A DNA stretch of 11,656 bases from an uncultured Gammaproteobacteria bacterium (GCA_937926265.1 CALAZS010000006.1:1-11656), one strand, 5' to 3'. Positions 1 to 7,317 are shown, numbered from the stretch's first letter. The notes: generated from the sequence alone by a model not told the origin. Numbers and translations are program-made.

Positions 1-83
1 TGGTTTGGGTCCTGTTTTGAATCATAATTTCATAGGCTTTGTTTATCTTCTTATCAGGACCGGGTCATGAGCTGTTTTAATTC

Positions 84-111
84 AAAAAAATTAATCAGGC
101 TGCTAATTAAT
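84..111 (-). terminator. Rho-independent terminator after dctM
   Basis: Read on the minus strand, a 9-bp stem (bases 103-111 with 90-98, one G-U pair) closes a 4-nt loop (99-102). A run of seven T (84-90) follows. It begins 3 nt after the dctM stop codon, so it most likely ends the TRAP operon transcript. The stem is AT-rich, but the tight loop and long U-tract make a good intrinsic terminator. Bases 1-83 beyond it show no gene that I can support. Confidence 0.7.
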
Positions 112-114
112 GGC

Positions 115-1407
115 TTAGACTAAGCCGTACATCTCAGGGAAGAACAGAATACTGATCACAATGGCAACCTGCATAATAATAAATGGCACTACGCCTTTAT
201 AAATATCGGTTGTTCTTACTGAGGCAGGCGCTACACCTTTCAGGTAAAACAGGCTGAACCCAAATGGCGGCGTTAAAAATGAAGTTTGCAGGTTCATGGC
301 AATTAAAATAGCAAACCATAGTGGCGCAATGCCAAGTGCATCGGCAACAGGTGCCAGCATAGGTACGATAATGAAAGAGATTTCAACAAAGTCGATGAAG
401 AAGCCCAGGATCAATATGACCACCATCGACAGGATCAAAAAGCCCATTTGTTCACCTGGCAGACCAAGCAACAGTTCTTCAATAATTTCATCACCACCGG
501 TGTAGGTAAATGCCATTGAGAAAGCTGTTGCGCCAAGCAGGATAGCAAATACCATGGATGTGATTTTTACCGTTTCAATAGAAGATTCAAAAACCATCTT
601 CCAGTTAAACTGACGATACATCAATGCCAGCACCAGGGCACCAACCCCACCCAGGGCGGAGGATTCCGTTGGTGTGGCAATGCCAGCGAAGATTGAACCG
701 AGCACAATCAATATTAACAGCAAGGGCGGCAGTACAGCTTTCACTGCCTGGTAGTACTGGGCTTTTTTGGTTTCACCATCCACTTCTTCCATTGGCAGAG
801 CCGGAGCTGATTCAGGATTAAGATACGCCTTAATGAGGATATAGGTAACGTAAACACCAATCAGTACAAGACCGGGCGCAACTGCGGCTTTGAACAGGTC
901 ACCAACAGGGATGCCCATAACATCACCGAGAATAATCAGAATAATTGAGGGTGGGATAATCTGACCAAGCGTACCGGAAGCGCAAATCGTGCCACAGGCC
1001 AGTCGTTTGTCGTAGTTATACTTGAGCATCACCGGCAGCGAAATTAAGCCCATGGCTACGACTGACGCACCTACCACGCCGGTAGAAGCAGCTAACAGGG
1101 CACCAACAAGAATAGTTGAAATCGCCAGGCCACCACGAACACCACCGAATAACTTTCCCATTGATTCGAGCAGTTGCTCAGCCAGTTTGGTTTTCTGCAG
1201 AACAATGCCCATGAAAATAAACAGGGGTACCGCCATCAGAACGGTGTTTTCCATAATGCTGTAAATGCGGTAGGGCATGAAAGCAAACATATCCGGGCCT
1301 TCAGCGTAAATACCGAACAGCAGAGCAACGCCGCCAAAAGTAAAGGCAACTGGAAAACCAACCAATAGCAGCAACAGCGCTGCAAAAAACATAACAATAC
1401 CAATCAT
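115..1407 (-). CDS. dctM: TRAP transporter large permease subunit (DctM family)
   Basis: This is the large membrane subunit of a tripartite ATP-independent periplasmic (TRAP) transporter. It is the ion-coupled channel that takes substrate from the DctP binding protein across the inner membrane. The 430-residue length is normal for DctM, and the chain is almost entirely hydrophobic helices (about a dozen). Family motifs are present: IIPPSI near residues 150-155, ATPTESSALG near 244-253, and LTPPFGFSLFYLKGVAP near 378-394. The ATG start gives a typical cytoplasm-free N-terminus (MIGIVMFFAALLLLL) but has only a weak ribosome site. It lies 32 bp downstream of dctQ in the same operon, and a terminator follows the stop directly. 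Family assignment is firm. The substrate is inferred from the neighbouring dctP and lut genes. Confidence 0.96.
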   Translation of the reverse strand: MIGIVMFFAALLLLLVGFPVAFTFGGVALLFGIYAEGPDMFAFMPYRIYSIMENTVLMAVPLFIFMGIVLQKTKLAEQLLESMGKLFGGVRGGLAISTILVGALLAASTGVVGASVVAMGLISLPVMLKYNYDKRLACGTICASGTLGQIIPPSIILIILGDVMGIPVGDLFKAAVAPGLVLIGVYVTYILIKAYLNPESAPALPMEEVDGETKKAQYYQAVKAVLPPLLLILIVLGSIFAGIATPTESSALGGVGALVLALMYRQFNWKMVFESSIETVKITSMVFAILLGATAFSMAFTYTGGDEIIEELLLGLPGEQMGFLILSMVVILILGFFIDFVEISFIIVPMLAPVADALGIAPLWFAILIAMNLQTSFLTPPFGFSLFYLKGVAPASVRTTDIYKGVVPFIIMQVAIVISILFFPEMYGLV

Positions 1408-1439
1408 AATTTGTTACCGGCGATCTTTAAGGAAATTTG

Positions 1440-1976
1440 TCAGGAAATGTGAGAGGTCAGGCTTTCTTCGTTTTGGTGAATGCCTCGAATTCGGTTTATC
1501 GAATGCAGGATCAATCCAATGCCACTGATGGCGATTGAAAAGAAAGCAAAAGGAATCATGGATTTTATTATCCAGCGATAGGGCAGGCCACCCGGGTCAC
1601 CGGATTGTTCGTTCATTTCGTAGGCATCGATAACGAAGCTTATTCCGTAATAGCCTACCAATATGGTGAAAGGAATCAGAAATAACAGTGTGCCAAGAAT
1701 ATCGATCCAGGCTTGCTTGTTACGTGACAAGCGTTCATAGATCAGGTCTACCCTGACATGCCCATTATGTCTGAGGGTGAAAGCAATACCCAGCATAAAC
1801 ATGGCTGAATAAAGATGCCATTCCATTTCCTGCATGCCTATGGAAACGTCGTTAAACAGGTAACGCATGATGACATCGAAAAAAACATTCAGCAGCAGAA
1901 GCAGAAGTAATACGCCCGCAATCTTGCCAAGAATATCTGAAAATGCGTTGATGATATTTTCTAGTTTTAACAACAT
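1440..1976 (-). CDS. dctQ: TRAP transporter small permease subunit (DctQ family)
   Basis: This is the small four-helix membrane subunit of the TRAP transporter, which pairs with DctM and helps dock the binding protein. The 178 residues show hydrophobic segments near 17-40, 52-68, 90-112 and 137-160. The DctQ signature MQEMEWHLYSAMFMLGIAF followed by TLRHNGHVRVD (about residues 48-77) is intact. The segment SGDPGGLPYRWIIKSMIPFAF (about 125-145) is typical of DctQ proteins paired with TakP-like binding proteins. The ATG is preceded by AGGA at 7 nt. It is separated from dctP by a strong hairpin terminator, so it is probably expressed by read-through at a lower level than dctP. It lies 32 bp upstream of dctM. 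Confidence 0.94.
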   Translation of the reverse strand: MLLKLENIINAFSDILGKIAGVLLLLLLLNVFFDVIMRYLFNDVSIGMQEMEWHLYSAMFMLGIAFTLRHNGHVRVDLIYERLSRNKQAWIDILGTLLFLIPFTILVGYYGISFVIDAYEMNEQSGDPGGLPYRWIIKSMIPFAFFSIAISGIGLILHSINRIRGIHQNEESLTSHIS

Positions 1977-2018
1977 GATGTTTCCTGCTTATTCAGATAG
2001 CTACTCATTTAGATAGCT

Positions 2019-2045
2019 AAAAAGGCAGCCACGAGGGCTGCCTTT
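2019..2045 (-). terminator. Intercistronic terminator/attenuator between dctP and dctQ
   Basis: A perfect 10-bp inverted repeat, AAAGGCAGCC (2021-2030) and GGCTGCCTTT (2036-2045), closes a 5-nt loop. On the minus strand it runs into TTTTT (2019-2023). It starts about 20 nt after the dctP stop and ends about 40 nt before the dctQ start. It should stop most transcripts after dctP and stabilise the dctP message, with partial read-through into dctQM. The 9-bp direct repeat AGATAGCTA (1995-2003 and 2011-2019) lies next to it, with no obvious role. Confidence 0.82.
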
Positions 2046-2064
2046 CATTGCCAGTATTGTCTTA

Positions 2065-3156
2065 TTATTTTCCAGACTGACTGTTGATATATGCATTGTC
2101 AGAGATTTCGGTCCAGACACGAACCTTTTTCAGGTAAGCCGTCTGAGAATCAATGATTTTTTTCGCCATTGGGTCTTTGGCTGCAGCTTCGGCAATCAGT
2201 TCGTCATTGGCTTTGCGCATTGCATCAATGACTTCTTTAGGGAAAGTTTTAACCTTGATATTCGGAAATTCATTTTTCATTGTGGCCCAGTTTTCACCAC
2301 TGGCATGGTAGGACTGTGCATACATATCATAAGCAGCGGTACGCATTGATACACGCAGTATTTCCTGAAGGTCAGCGGGTAACTTGTCCCATGAACGTTT
2401 GTTGATCATGAACTGAAGTTCAGTACCTGGCTCATGCCAGCCTGTGTAATAGTATGGAGCGATTTTATGGAAGCCCATGCGAAGATCCAGTGAAGGGCCT
2501 ACCCATTCAAGTGCGTCAATGGTGCGACGTTCCAGTGCTGTATAAAGTTCACCGGCAGGAATATTGGTGGGTTTGGCACCAAGTTTTGCCAGTACTTCAC
2601 CGGCAAAACCGGGAATACGCATTTTCAGACCTTTGAGATCTTCAACAGAGTTGATTTCCTTCTGGAACCAGCCACCCATCTGGTTGCCGGTGTTGCCGCC
2701 AGGGAATGAAAGGATGCCATGCTTGTCATAAACTTCCTGCATCAGTTCCATGCCGCCACCATAGTAGAACCAGCCATACTGTTCAGGTGCTGTCATGCCA
2801 AAAGGCATAGTGGTGAAATACAGGGTATTGGCGTCTTTGCCTTTCCAGTAGTAGGAAGCAGAGTGGCCCATGTCATACTGACCGGCACGTACCATATCAA
2901 ATACACCCAGAGGTGCTTTGTGTTTGTTCTTGGAATCAATAGTGATTTTTAAACGGCCATTGGACATTTTTTCTGCCATTTCTGCCATATTCTTGGAGGC
3001 ATCACCAAAAATCGGGAAATTGGAAGGCCAGGTTTCAGCCAGTTTAAGCTTGTAAACCTTGTCAGCGGCAAACGTCGGGCTGACCATAACCATGGCCAGG
3101 GTGGCAGCGCCAATTGTTGCTGCCAGCATTTTTTTGCTTAGCTTGGATATGAACAT
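2065..3156 (-). CDS. dctP: TRAP transporter periplasmic substrate-binding protein, TakP-like (DctP superfamily)
   Basis: This is the periplasmic receptor that binds an organic acid and delivers it to DctQM. The 363-residue protein begins with a Sec signal peptide (KLSKKM, a hydrophobic core, then SPTFA, with cleavage expected after A30). Family hallmarks follow: ETWPSNFPIFGD near 41-52, FDMVRAGQYDMGHSASYYW near 86-104, and LKGLKMRIPG near 174-183. R180 matches the arginine that binds the substrate carboxylate across DctP proteins. ALEWVGP lies near 215-221 and YYYTGWHEPGTELQFMINK near 235-253. The last two resemble the TakP group, which binds 2-oxo acids, and lactate in related proteins. The ATG is preceded by AGAGGAG at a rather long 10-nt spacing. 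Position downstream of lutABC supports lactate or a similar 2-hydroxy/2-oxo acid as ligand, but this is inferred. Confidence 0.95.
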   Translation of the reverse strand: MFISKLSKKMLAATIGAATLAMVMVSPTFAADKVYKLKLAETWPSNFPIFGDASKNMAEMAEKMSNGRLKITIDSKNKHKAPLGVFDMVRAGQYDMGHSASYYWKGKDANTLYFTTMPFGMTAPEQYGWFYYGGGMELMQEVYDKHGILSFPGGNTGNQMGGWFQKEINSVEDLKGLKMRIPGFAGEVLAKLGAKPTNIPAGELYTALERRTIDALEWVGPSLDLRMGFHKIAPYYYTGWHEPGTELQFMINKRSWDKLPADLQEILRVSMRTAAYDMYAQSYHASGENWATMKNEFPNIKVKTFPKEVIDAMRKANDELIAEAAAKDPMAKKIIDSQTAYLKKVRVWTEISDNAYINSQSGK

Positions 3157-3236
3157 TTAAGCATTTCTCCTCTCGTTTTGTGGTTGTTATATTGCGCTAT
3201 GCTTCAGTTTTTTTCATAACGACAACGGATTTAAGC

Positions 3237-3266
3237 ATACCTCGGGGTCAAGTGAAACCAAGGTAT
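3237..3266 (-). promoter_or_regulatory. Inverted repeat / RNA hairpin in the lutC-dctP gap
   Basis: On the minus strand ATACCTTGG (3266-3258) and CCGAGGTAT (3245-3237) can pair over all 9 positions with one U-G pair, around a 12-nt loop. No T-run follows, so it is not a normal terminator. It could be a mRNA-processing or stabilising hairpin or a regulator's dyad operator. I found no convincing -35/-10 pair in the 145-bp gap, so whether dctP has its own promoter is open. Confidence 0.4.
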
Positions 3267-3301
3267 TTTGCCAGAATAAAATAACAGTCTTCCAGAATCA
3301 G

Positions 3302-3973
3302 TTATTTATGATCAAAAATCAGAACGATCAGTTGCCTGGGACCGTGAATGCCAAAAGCCAGTGTCTGTTCGATGTCAGATGTTTTTGAAGGGCCGGATAT
3401 CAGCAGGGCATTGGTGGGTGTTTTATCCACCCAGTTCAGCTTGGTAATTGCCTCGGAAAAGGTGTCAACGATATGGTTGGCATTCAGCAAGGCAACGTGA
3501 ACCGGCGGCACCAGTGACATCAGCCGTGGTTCTGCTTTATCAGGCCATAGAATCAGGCTGCCTGTCTCGGCTACAGCGCCCAGGGTTGTCGTGATACCCA
3601 CGTCAACATCCTGAAATAGTTCTGATTTCCAGTTCTCTATTTGCCTGTCGTAACGGCTGATTTTCAGAGAATCTTCCATTGATTGAATAACTCGATTACC
3701 GGTTTCATTATCGCCTACCAGCACCTGTTTAAAGCCACGAACGGGTAATTCCCGTTTGAGCCAGTCAAGCCAATCTCCATTTGAAAGGTGATGAACCTCG
3801 GTGCGAACTGCCTGCATGTTTTGCGTCAGATGCTCAATCTGCTGCTGTTTATTCCAGTAAGAGTCAATTGGCCTATTAGCTAGACTGGCAGTTGAACTGT
3901 GAGCGGCGTCATTTTCCAGTGTGATGTTGTTGCTTCTCAACCGCCTAAGGATGTTGGCTCTGGCGTCATTCAT
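3302..3973 (-). CDS. lutC: L-lactate utilization protein LutC (YkgG/LUD family)
   Basis: LutC is the third subunit of the LutABC iron-sulfur complex that oxidises L-lactate to pyruvate in the cytoplasm. The 223-residue protein has the LUD (DUF162) domain: GAVAETGSLILWPDKAEPRLMSL-type sequence in the middle, and LLISGPSKTSDIEQTLAFG then IHGPRQLIVLIF at the C-terminus. These are the family's most conserved blocks. It has no iron-sulfur cysteine cluster, as expected. I chose the ATG at 3973 over an upstream in-frame GTG (4054). The ATG overlaps the end of lutB by 8 bp (ATGAATGA), typical of translational coupling, and MNDARANILRRL is a normal LutC start. The stop codon sits in a 7-bp AAATAAC/GTTATTT repeat, a weak possible terminator. 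Confidence 0.93.
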   Translation of the reverse strand: MNDARANILRRLRSNNITLENDAAHSSTASLANRPIDSYWNKQQQIEHLTQNMQAVRTEVHHLSNGDWLDWLKRELPVRGFKQVLVGDNETGNRVIQSMEDSLKISRYDRQIENWKSELFQDVDVGITTTLGAVAETGSLILWPDKAEPRLMSLVPPVHVALLNANHIVDTFSEAITKLNWVDKTPTNALLISGPSKTSDIEQTLAFGIHGPRQLIVLIFDHK

Positions 3974-5387
3974 TGGCAAAACCTTCCTGTTTAACCAGTT
4001 GTGACAGTGTTTTTCTGGCCGGTTTTGGTAGGGTACGATATTTTGTCCAGCCACCCAGGTGATTGGGTGTTAAAAAACTAAATCGCGTCGCCACCCAGCT
4101 GAAAAGCCGATAAGCAAAAGGCGTGGCATAAATAAATTGCCAGCATTTCCATGCCAGAGTTTGGCTAAATGATCGCATACTGCCTGTGCCGGGTGTTTTA
4201 CTGTCATGGTAAGTAGCATTAACTGACTCTGCGCGTAAACGGTTGATCAGCTTGGGTAATGGGATTTTTACAGGACAGGCTTCTCCGCATGCACCGCATA
4301 GACTGCAGGCTGATGTCAGTGTGCCCAGCTTGTCTATACCCGATAACTGGGGCTCTAGGACACTGCCTATCGGGCCGGGGTAGGTCGTGCCATAAGCATG
4401 GCCACCAAGTTGAACATAGACAGGGCAGTGATTAATACAGCTGCCGCATCGAATACATCGCAATGTATCCAGCAATTCATTATCGAGGCGTATGCGCGAA
4501 CGTCCATTATCAACTAACACCAGGTGGACAGCACGAGGGCCATCTTTTTCACCTGGCTGCCTGGGCTTGCTGATCATGTTGAAATAGGTGGTGATAGGCT
4601 GACCGGTTGCAGATTTTGTCAGCATATTCAAAAGGTGAGGTACGTCAGAAAGTTTTTCCACAACTTTTTCGATACCGGTTACTGCAATGTGCAGGTCCGG
4701 TGCCGTGGTGCTGAGCCTGCCGTTGCCCTCGTTTTCAACCAGGCATAGTGTACCGGTTTCTGCCACGGCAAAATTAACGCCTGAGATACCGGCATCTGCC
4801 TGTTCAAACTTCTGGCGTAAAATTTTTCTGGCCATCAAAGTCAGCTCGTCAACATCCTCTGTATAAGACAGTTCAGGGAAATGCTGATGAAACAGCTCGG
4901 CTACTTCCTTGCGGTTTTTATGGATCGCAGGCACCACGATATGAGAAGGCGGTTCATGAGCGAGCTGAATGATAAACTCACCCAGGTCAGACTCAAGGAT
5001 ATCTATTTGCCGGCTTTCCAAATACTGGTTAAGGCCGATTTCCTCCGAGACCATGGATTTACCCTTGACGACACTGGTGGCATTGGCTGATTTGAGAATT
5101 GAGTAAATGATTTCATTGGCCTGTTGTGCTGTTTCAGCCCAGTGAACTTCAATACCGTTGTCAGTAAGCTTTTGCTCAAGCTGTTCCAGCAGATCTGCCT
5201 GGTTGGCGAGGGCGCGCTGACGAATTTCCTGTGCCTGTGTGCGTTGCAATTCCAGCTTTTCAGAATCAGGAAACTGATTGGCACGTTTTAGCATCAAAGA
5301 GCTCATGACAGAGCGGATGTTTTGGCGAACCTGCTGGTTGTTAAGGGCCTTGTTAATACGATGCTGGAAAGCTTCAGTCTGATGCAT
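3966..5387 (-). CDS. lutB: L-lactate utilization iron-sulfur protein LutB (YkgF)
   Basis: LutB is the ferredoxin-like subunit of the LutABC L-lactate oxidation complex. The 473 residues match the family length. The N-terminal two thirds form a LUD domain (SVVKGKSMVSEEIGLN near 105-120, FAVAETGTLCLVENEGNGR near 205-224). Two 4Fe-4S motifs follow: CIRCGSCINHCP (C311, C314, C317, C321) and CSLCGACGEACP (C361, C364, C367, C371). The C-terminal LutB extension is present (SFSQTLAWKCWQF, then FSFLTPNHLGGWTKYR, through to the end). The ATG at 5387 has GGGAA 7 nt upstream. An in-frame TTG at 5414 would add nine residues and increase the overlap with lutA. With the ATG, it overlaps lutA by 14 bp and lutC by 8 bp, indicating coupled translation. 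Confidence 0.95.
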   Translation of the reverse strand: MHQTEAFQHRINKALNNQQVRQNIRSVMSSLMLKRANQFPDSEKLELQRTQAQEIRQRALANQADLLEQLEQKLTDNGIEVHWAETAQQANEIIYSILKSANATSVVKGKSMVSEEIGLNQYLESRQIDILESDLGEFIIQLAHEPPSHIVVPAIHKNRKEVAELFHQHFPELSYTEDVDELTLMARKILRQKFEQADAGISGVNFAVAETGTLCLVENEGNGRLSTTAPDLHIAVTGIEKVVEKLSDVPHLLNMLTKSATGQPITTYFNMISKPRQPGEKDGPRAVHLVLVDNGRSRIRLDNELLDTLRCIRCGSCINHCPVYVQLGGHAYGTTYPGPIGSVLEPQLSGIDKLGTLTSACSLCGACGEACPVKIPLPKLINRLRAESVNATYHDSKTPGTGSMRSFSQTLAWKCWQFIYATPFAYRLFSWVATRFSFLTPNHLGGWTKYRTLPKPARKTLSQLVKQEGFANE

Positions 5388-6138
5388 GGCAACGTTCCCA
5401 GATAAATTCGGCAATATGTTTTGTTAACGGTGCAGATTGCTTATTGATCAAGCTCTGCTTTTCAAAGGCTGTACCGATATTCATCAGGCAACCGCAATCC
5501 TGGCTTATGACAATTTGCGCACCGGTGTCTCTTAATGCACTGGTTTTATCCTCAACCATGGCCCCTGAGATGTCAGCTTGCTTGACTGAAAAGGTACCGC
5601 CAAAACCGCAGCATTCTTGCTGGCGTTGCTGTTTAATAACATCAACCTGGTCAAGCTGGCCAACAAGGGATTCAATATGCTGGCTGACACGCATTTCCCG
5701 CTGCGCAGAGCAGGAAGAATGAATAGCAACCTGAACAGGTTCACCGAGGTCTGACAATTTTATATCCAGTTCAGTTACCAGGTATTCAGTCAGTTCAAAG
5801 GTTCTTGATGCAATGTCCAACGCCAGTAATTCATCTGTTCTGCCGGCGAAAAGTTCAGGCCAGTGATGTTTGAGCATGCCGGCACAGGAAGCTGAAGGAA
5901 CCACAACAGGAATGTCTTTAGGGAAACGGTTCATTAAGGCCCTGGCAACGCCATACGCCTCTTCACGGTAACCGGAGTTGAATGCGGGTTGACCACAGCA
6001 GCCCTGGTTATCAGGAAATATAACCTTTACGTCCTGTTGACGAAGAATATTCATGGCAGAAAGACCGGCTGCTGGATAAAGCAGATCAACCAGGCAGGAT
6101 GCAAAAAAGTAGACTTTTTTTGGTGAGTCCGTACCCAT
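5374..6138 (-). CDS. lutA: L-lactate utilization protein LutA (YkgE), CCG-domain protein
   Basis: LutA is the cysteine-rich subunit of the LutABC complex for L-lactate oxidation. It belongs to the family with two CCG domains that bind iron-sulfur centres, as in GlcF and heterodisulfide reductase HdrB. The 254 residues hold both copies: C15 and CCGQPAFNSGY (CCG 47-49) with C85, then C143 and CCGFGGTFSVK (CCG 176-178) with CGC at 215-217. VYFFASCLVDLLYP at the N-terminus is typical. The ATG start has no good Shine-Dalgarno sequence; the bases just upstream form a 7-bp inverted repeat instead. The stop overlaps lutB by 14 bp. It is probably the first gene of the lut operon, unless transcription runs in from the small gene 33 bp upstream. 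Confidence 0.95.
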   Translation of the reverse strand: MGTDSPKKVYFFASCLVDLLYPAAGLSAMNILRQQDVKVIFPDNQGCCGQPAFNSGYREEAYGVARALMNRFPKDIPVVVPSASCAGMLKHHWPELFAGRTDELLALDIASRTFELTEYLVTELDIKLSDLGEPVQVAIHSSCSAQREMRVSQHIESLVGQLDQVDVIKQQRQQECCGFGGTFSVKQADISGAMVEDKTSALRDTGAQIVISQDCGCLMNIGTAFEKQSLINKQSAPLTKHIAEFIWERCHASD

Positions 6139-6140
6139 TG

Positions 6141-6161
6141 GTTTAATCGTTACTATTAAAC
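6141..6161 (-). promoter_or_regulatory. Inverted repeat at the lutA translation start
   Basis: GTTTAAT and ATTAAAC are perfect 7-bp arms with a 7-bp spacer, and the repeat ends 2 nt before the lutA ATG. It occupies the place where the ribosome binds. It could be a DNA operator for a repressor of the lut genes or a weak AU-rich RNA hairpin limiting lutA translation. It does not match the palindromes I know for LldR/PdhR-type regulators, so the partner is unknown. Confidence 0.4.
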
Positions 6162-6171
6162 ATAGTTCTTT

Positions 6172-6369
6172 TTAGACATAACTTTTGGGGCGCTTAAGGA
6201 TAATCGCAAAAAATATGGCGCCGAGCAGGATATTGGTAATGCTTAGGGAAACTGGCTGGATGCCAAGAATATTGATATGTGGCTGGACAAGTTTGAGCAG
6301 CTTTAGCAGACCGAAGGATAATCCCAGGCTGATAATTGCGTGGAACAGGGTGACTAAAGAATCGCTCAT
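6172..6369 (-). CDS. Small two-helix membrane protein, hypothetical
   Basis: I do not recognise this 65-residue protein. It has two predicted membrane helices (about residues 6-27 and 43-60) joined by a short loop, KLVQPHINILGIQP. It ends in a basic tail (KRPKSYV), which suggests a cytoplasmic C-terminus under the positive-inside rule. The ATG has a good ribosome site (AAAGGAT, about 6 nt upstream), which supports a real gene. It lies between tRNA-Leu (about 47 bp upstream) and lutA (33 bp downstream), all on one strand, so it may be co-transcribed with either. No function can be assigned; a role linked to lactate oxidation at the membrane would be speculation. Confidence 0.6.
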   Translation of the reverse strand: MSDSLVTLFHAIISLGLSFGLLKLLKLVQPHINILGIQPVSLSITNILLGAIFFAIILKRPKSYV

Positions 6370-6416
6370 GTTGTTATCCTTTGGATAAATTAGACAATGG
6401 CAGATACATTAGATAA

Positions 6417-6503
6417 TGGTGCCCAGGGCCGGAATCGAACCGGCACGAGGTTTCCCTCGAGGGATTTTAAGTCCCTTGCGTCTACCAATTTCGCCACCTG
6501 GGC
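6417..6503 (-). tRNA. tRNA-Leu (anticodon UAA)
   Basis: On the minus strand the sequence folds as a class II (long variable arm) tRNA. The acceptor stem GCCCAGG/CCTGGGC is perfect, the D-arm contains TGGTAGACGC, and the anticodon stem AGGGA/TCCCT encloses CTTAAAA with anticodon TAA. A variable stem CGAGG/CCTCG and the T-arm GCCGGTTCGAATCCGGC follow. The discriminator base is A, and CCA is encoded in the DNA (6417-6419). Total length with CCA is 87 nt. The anticodon decodes UUA and, by wobble, UUG leucine codons. No integrase gene or repeat of its 3' end is visible, so there is no sign that it serves as an integration site here. A 7-bp inverted repeat, TTAACCT/AGGTTAA (6523-6548), lies upstream. 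Confidence 0.97.
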
Positions 6504-6759
6504 ATAATATGAATTTTAGTAATTAACCTTTAAATTTCATGAGGTTAAACTGTTTTGCCGAATTAACAGGAAGTCAAATTGGCAAAGTCGGGCTAATATA
6601 CCATTCGAGCCTAATCATGTCACTTTAGTTTGATTTTGTAGCCCCAATCACAAAAAAACTTTTCATATGTTCTAAGATTTATATCCTAAGGTTTATGTTC
6701 CATGGTTAAAGAGCTAATTATTCAAATTTAGCGAATTAGGCATAAAAGGCGAGAGTCTA

Positions 6760-7317
6760 ATGAAAACTATTTTGGTTACCACGTTACTGCTATCTTTCAA
6801 TGCTATATTCGGCAATGTTATAGCCGGCAATGTTATGGCTGAAATGTATAAATGCCAGGACTATGAGGGATATGTGACTTACACGGAGTTGCCCTGTGCG
6901 GAAGAAAGTCTTTCTTTTGTGAAAAAAATTGAACCGCTGGAAAATAAAAAAACAGTTTCTAAAGCCGTTACCCAACCGGTTATTGCTAAAGACCCGAAGG
7001 TAGATTACCTGGATAAAGTCACAAGCCTGGCAGAATGCGCCGGTATGTATTTTTCGCATGATGATGCCATTAGTGAGTTAGATAAACGTCTGCGTCTTCA
7101 TGCGACTAAAAAGCTCAGAAACAGTCATCAACAGTTTGGTATCAGTGAAGACAGGTTTGTACTGATATTCAGTGAAAGTTTTAAAAAGGGTATGCAAATT
7201 GAGTTAACTGATACTGCTTTGAAACAAAACCAGGCTTACTGCAGTATGCTGTCAAAAACCGAACTCAATCGTCATTTTCTGGAAGAAAACACGCCTTACC
7301 AGCTGGTTGATAACTGA
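6760..7317 (+). CDS. Exported DUF4124-like protein, hypothetical
   Basis: This is a 185-residue protein with an N-terminal signal peptide (MKTILVTTLLLSFNAIFG, cleavage expected after VMA at A27). The mature start, EMYKCQDYEGYVTYTELPC, matches the pattern of the DUF4124 domain. That small domain is common at the N-terminus of exported gammaproteobacterial proteins (usually YKW.D.nG...Ysd.P). C32 and C46 fall in this block, and C93 and C162 lie further on. The rest (about 70-185) is charged and helical, and I do not recognise it. The start codon has only a modest purine-rich leader (AAGGCGAGAG). The signal peptide contains a 15-bp tandem duplication giving GNVIA-GNVMA. It stands alone, 256 bp from the divergent tRNA. 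The cellular role is unknown. Confidence 0.75.
   Translation: MKTILVTTLLLSFNAIFGNVIAGNVMAEMYKCQDYEGYVTYTELPCAEESLSFVKKIEPLENKKTVSKAVTQPVIAKDPKVDYLDKVTSLAECAGMYFSHDDAISELDKRLRLHATKKLRNSHQQFGISEDRFVLIFSESFKKGMQIELTDTALKQNQAYCSMLSKTELNRHFLEENTPYQLVDN
6811..6840 (+). repeat. 15-bp tandem duplication inside a signal peptide
   Basis: GGCAATGTTATAGCC (6811-6825) is followed directly by GGCAATGTTATGGCT (6826-6840), 13 of 15 bases identical. It keeps the reading frame and duplicates GNV(I/M)A, so two candidate signal-peptidase sites (VIA and VMA) occur five residues apart. Replication slippage is the likely origin. Confidence 0.75.

Noticed and set aside
8..61. Inverted repeat GGTCCTG/CAGGACC near the left edge
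   Set aside because: Seven-bp arms separated by 40 nt with no further structure; a chance match is likely.
3966..4054. Upstream GTG (4054) as the lutC start, and TTG (5414) as the lutB start
   Set aside because: Both would lengthen overlaps with the preceding gene and use weak start codons. The ATGs at 3973 and 5387 match family N-termini and coupling signals.
6417..6503. tRNA-Leu as an integration site with the AT-rich small-gene region as an island
   Set aside because: The AT-rich genes lie on the 5' side of the tRNA, not the 3' side. No integrase and no copy of the tRNA 3' end were seen.
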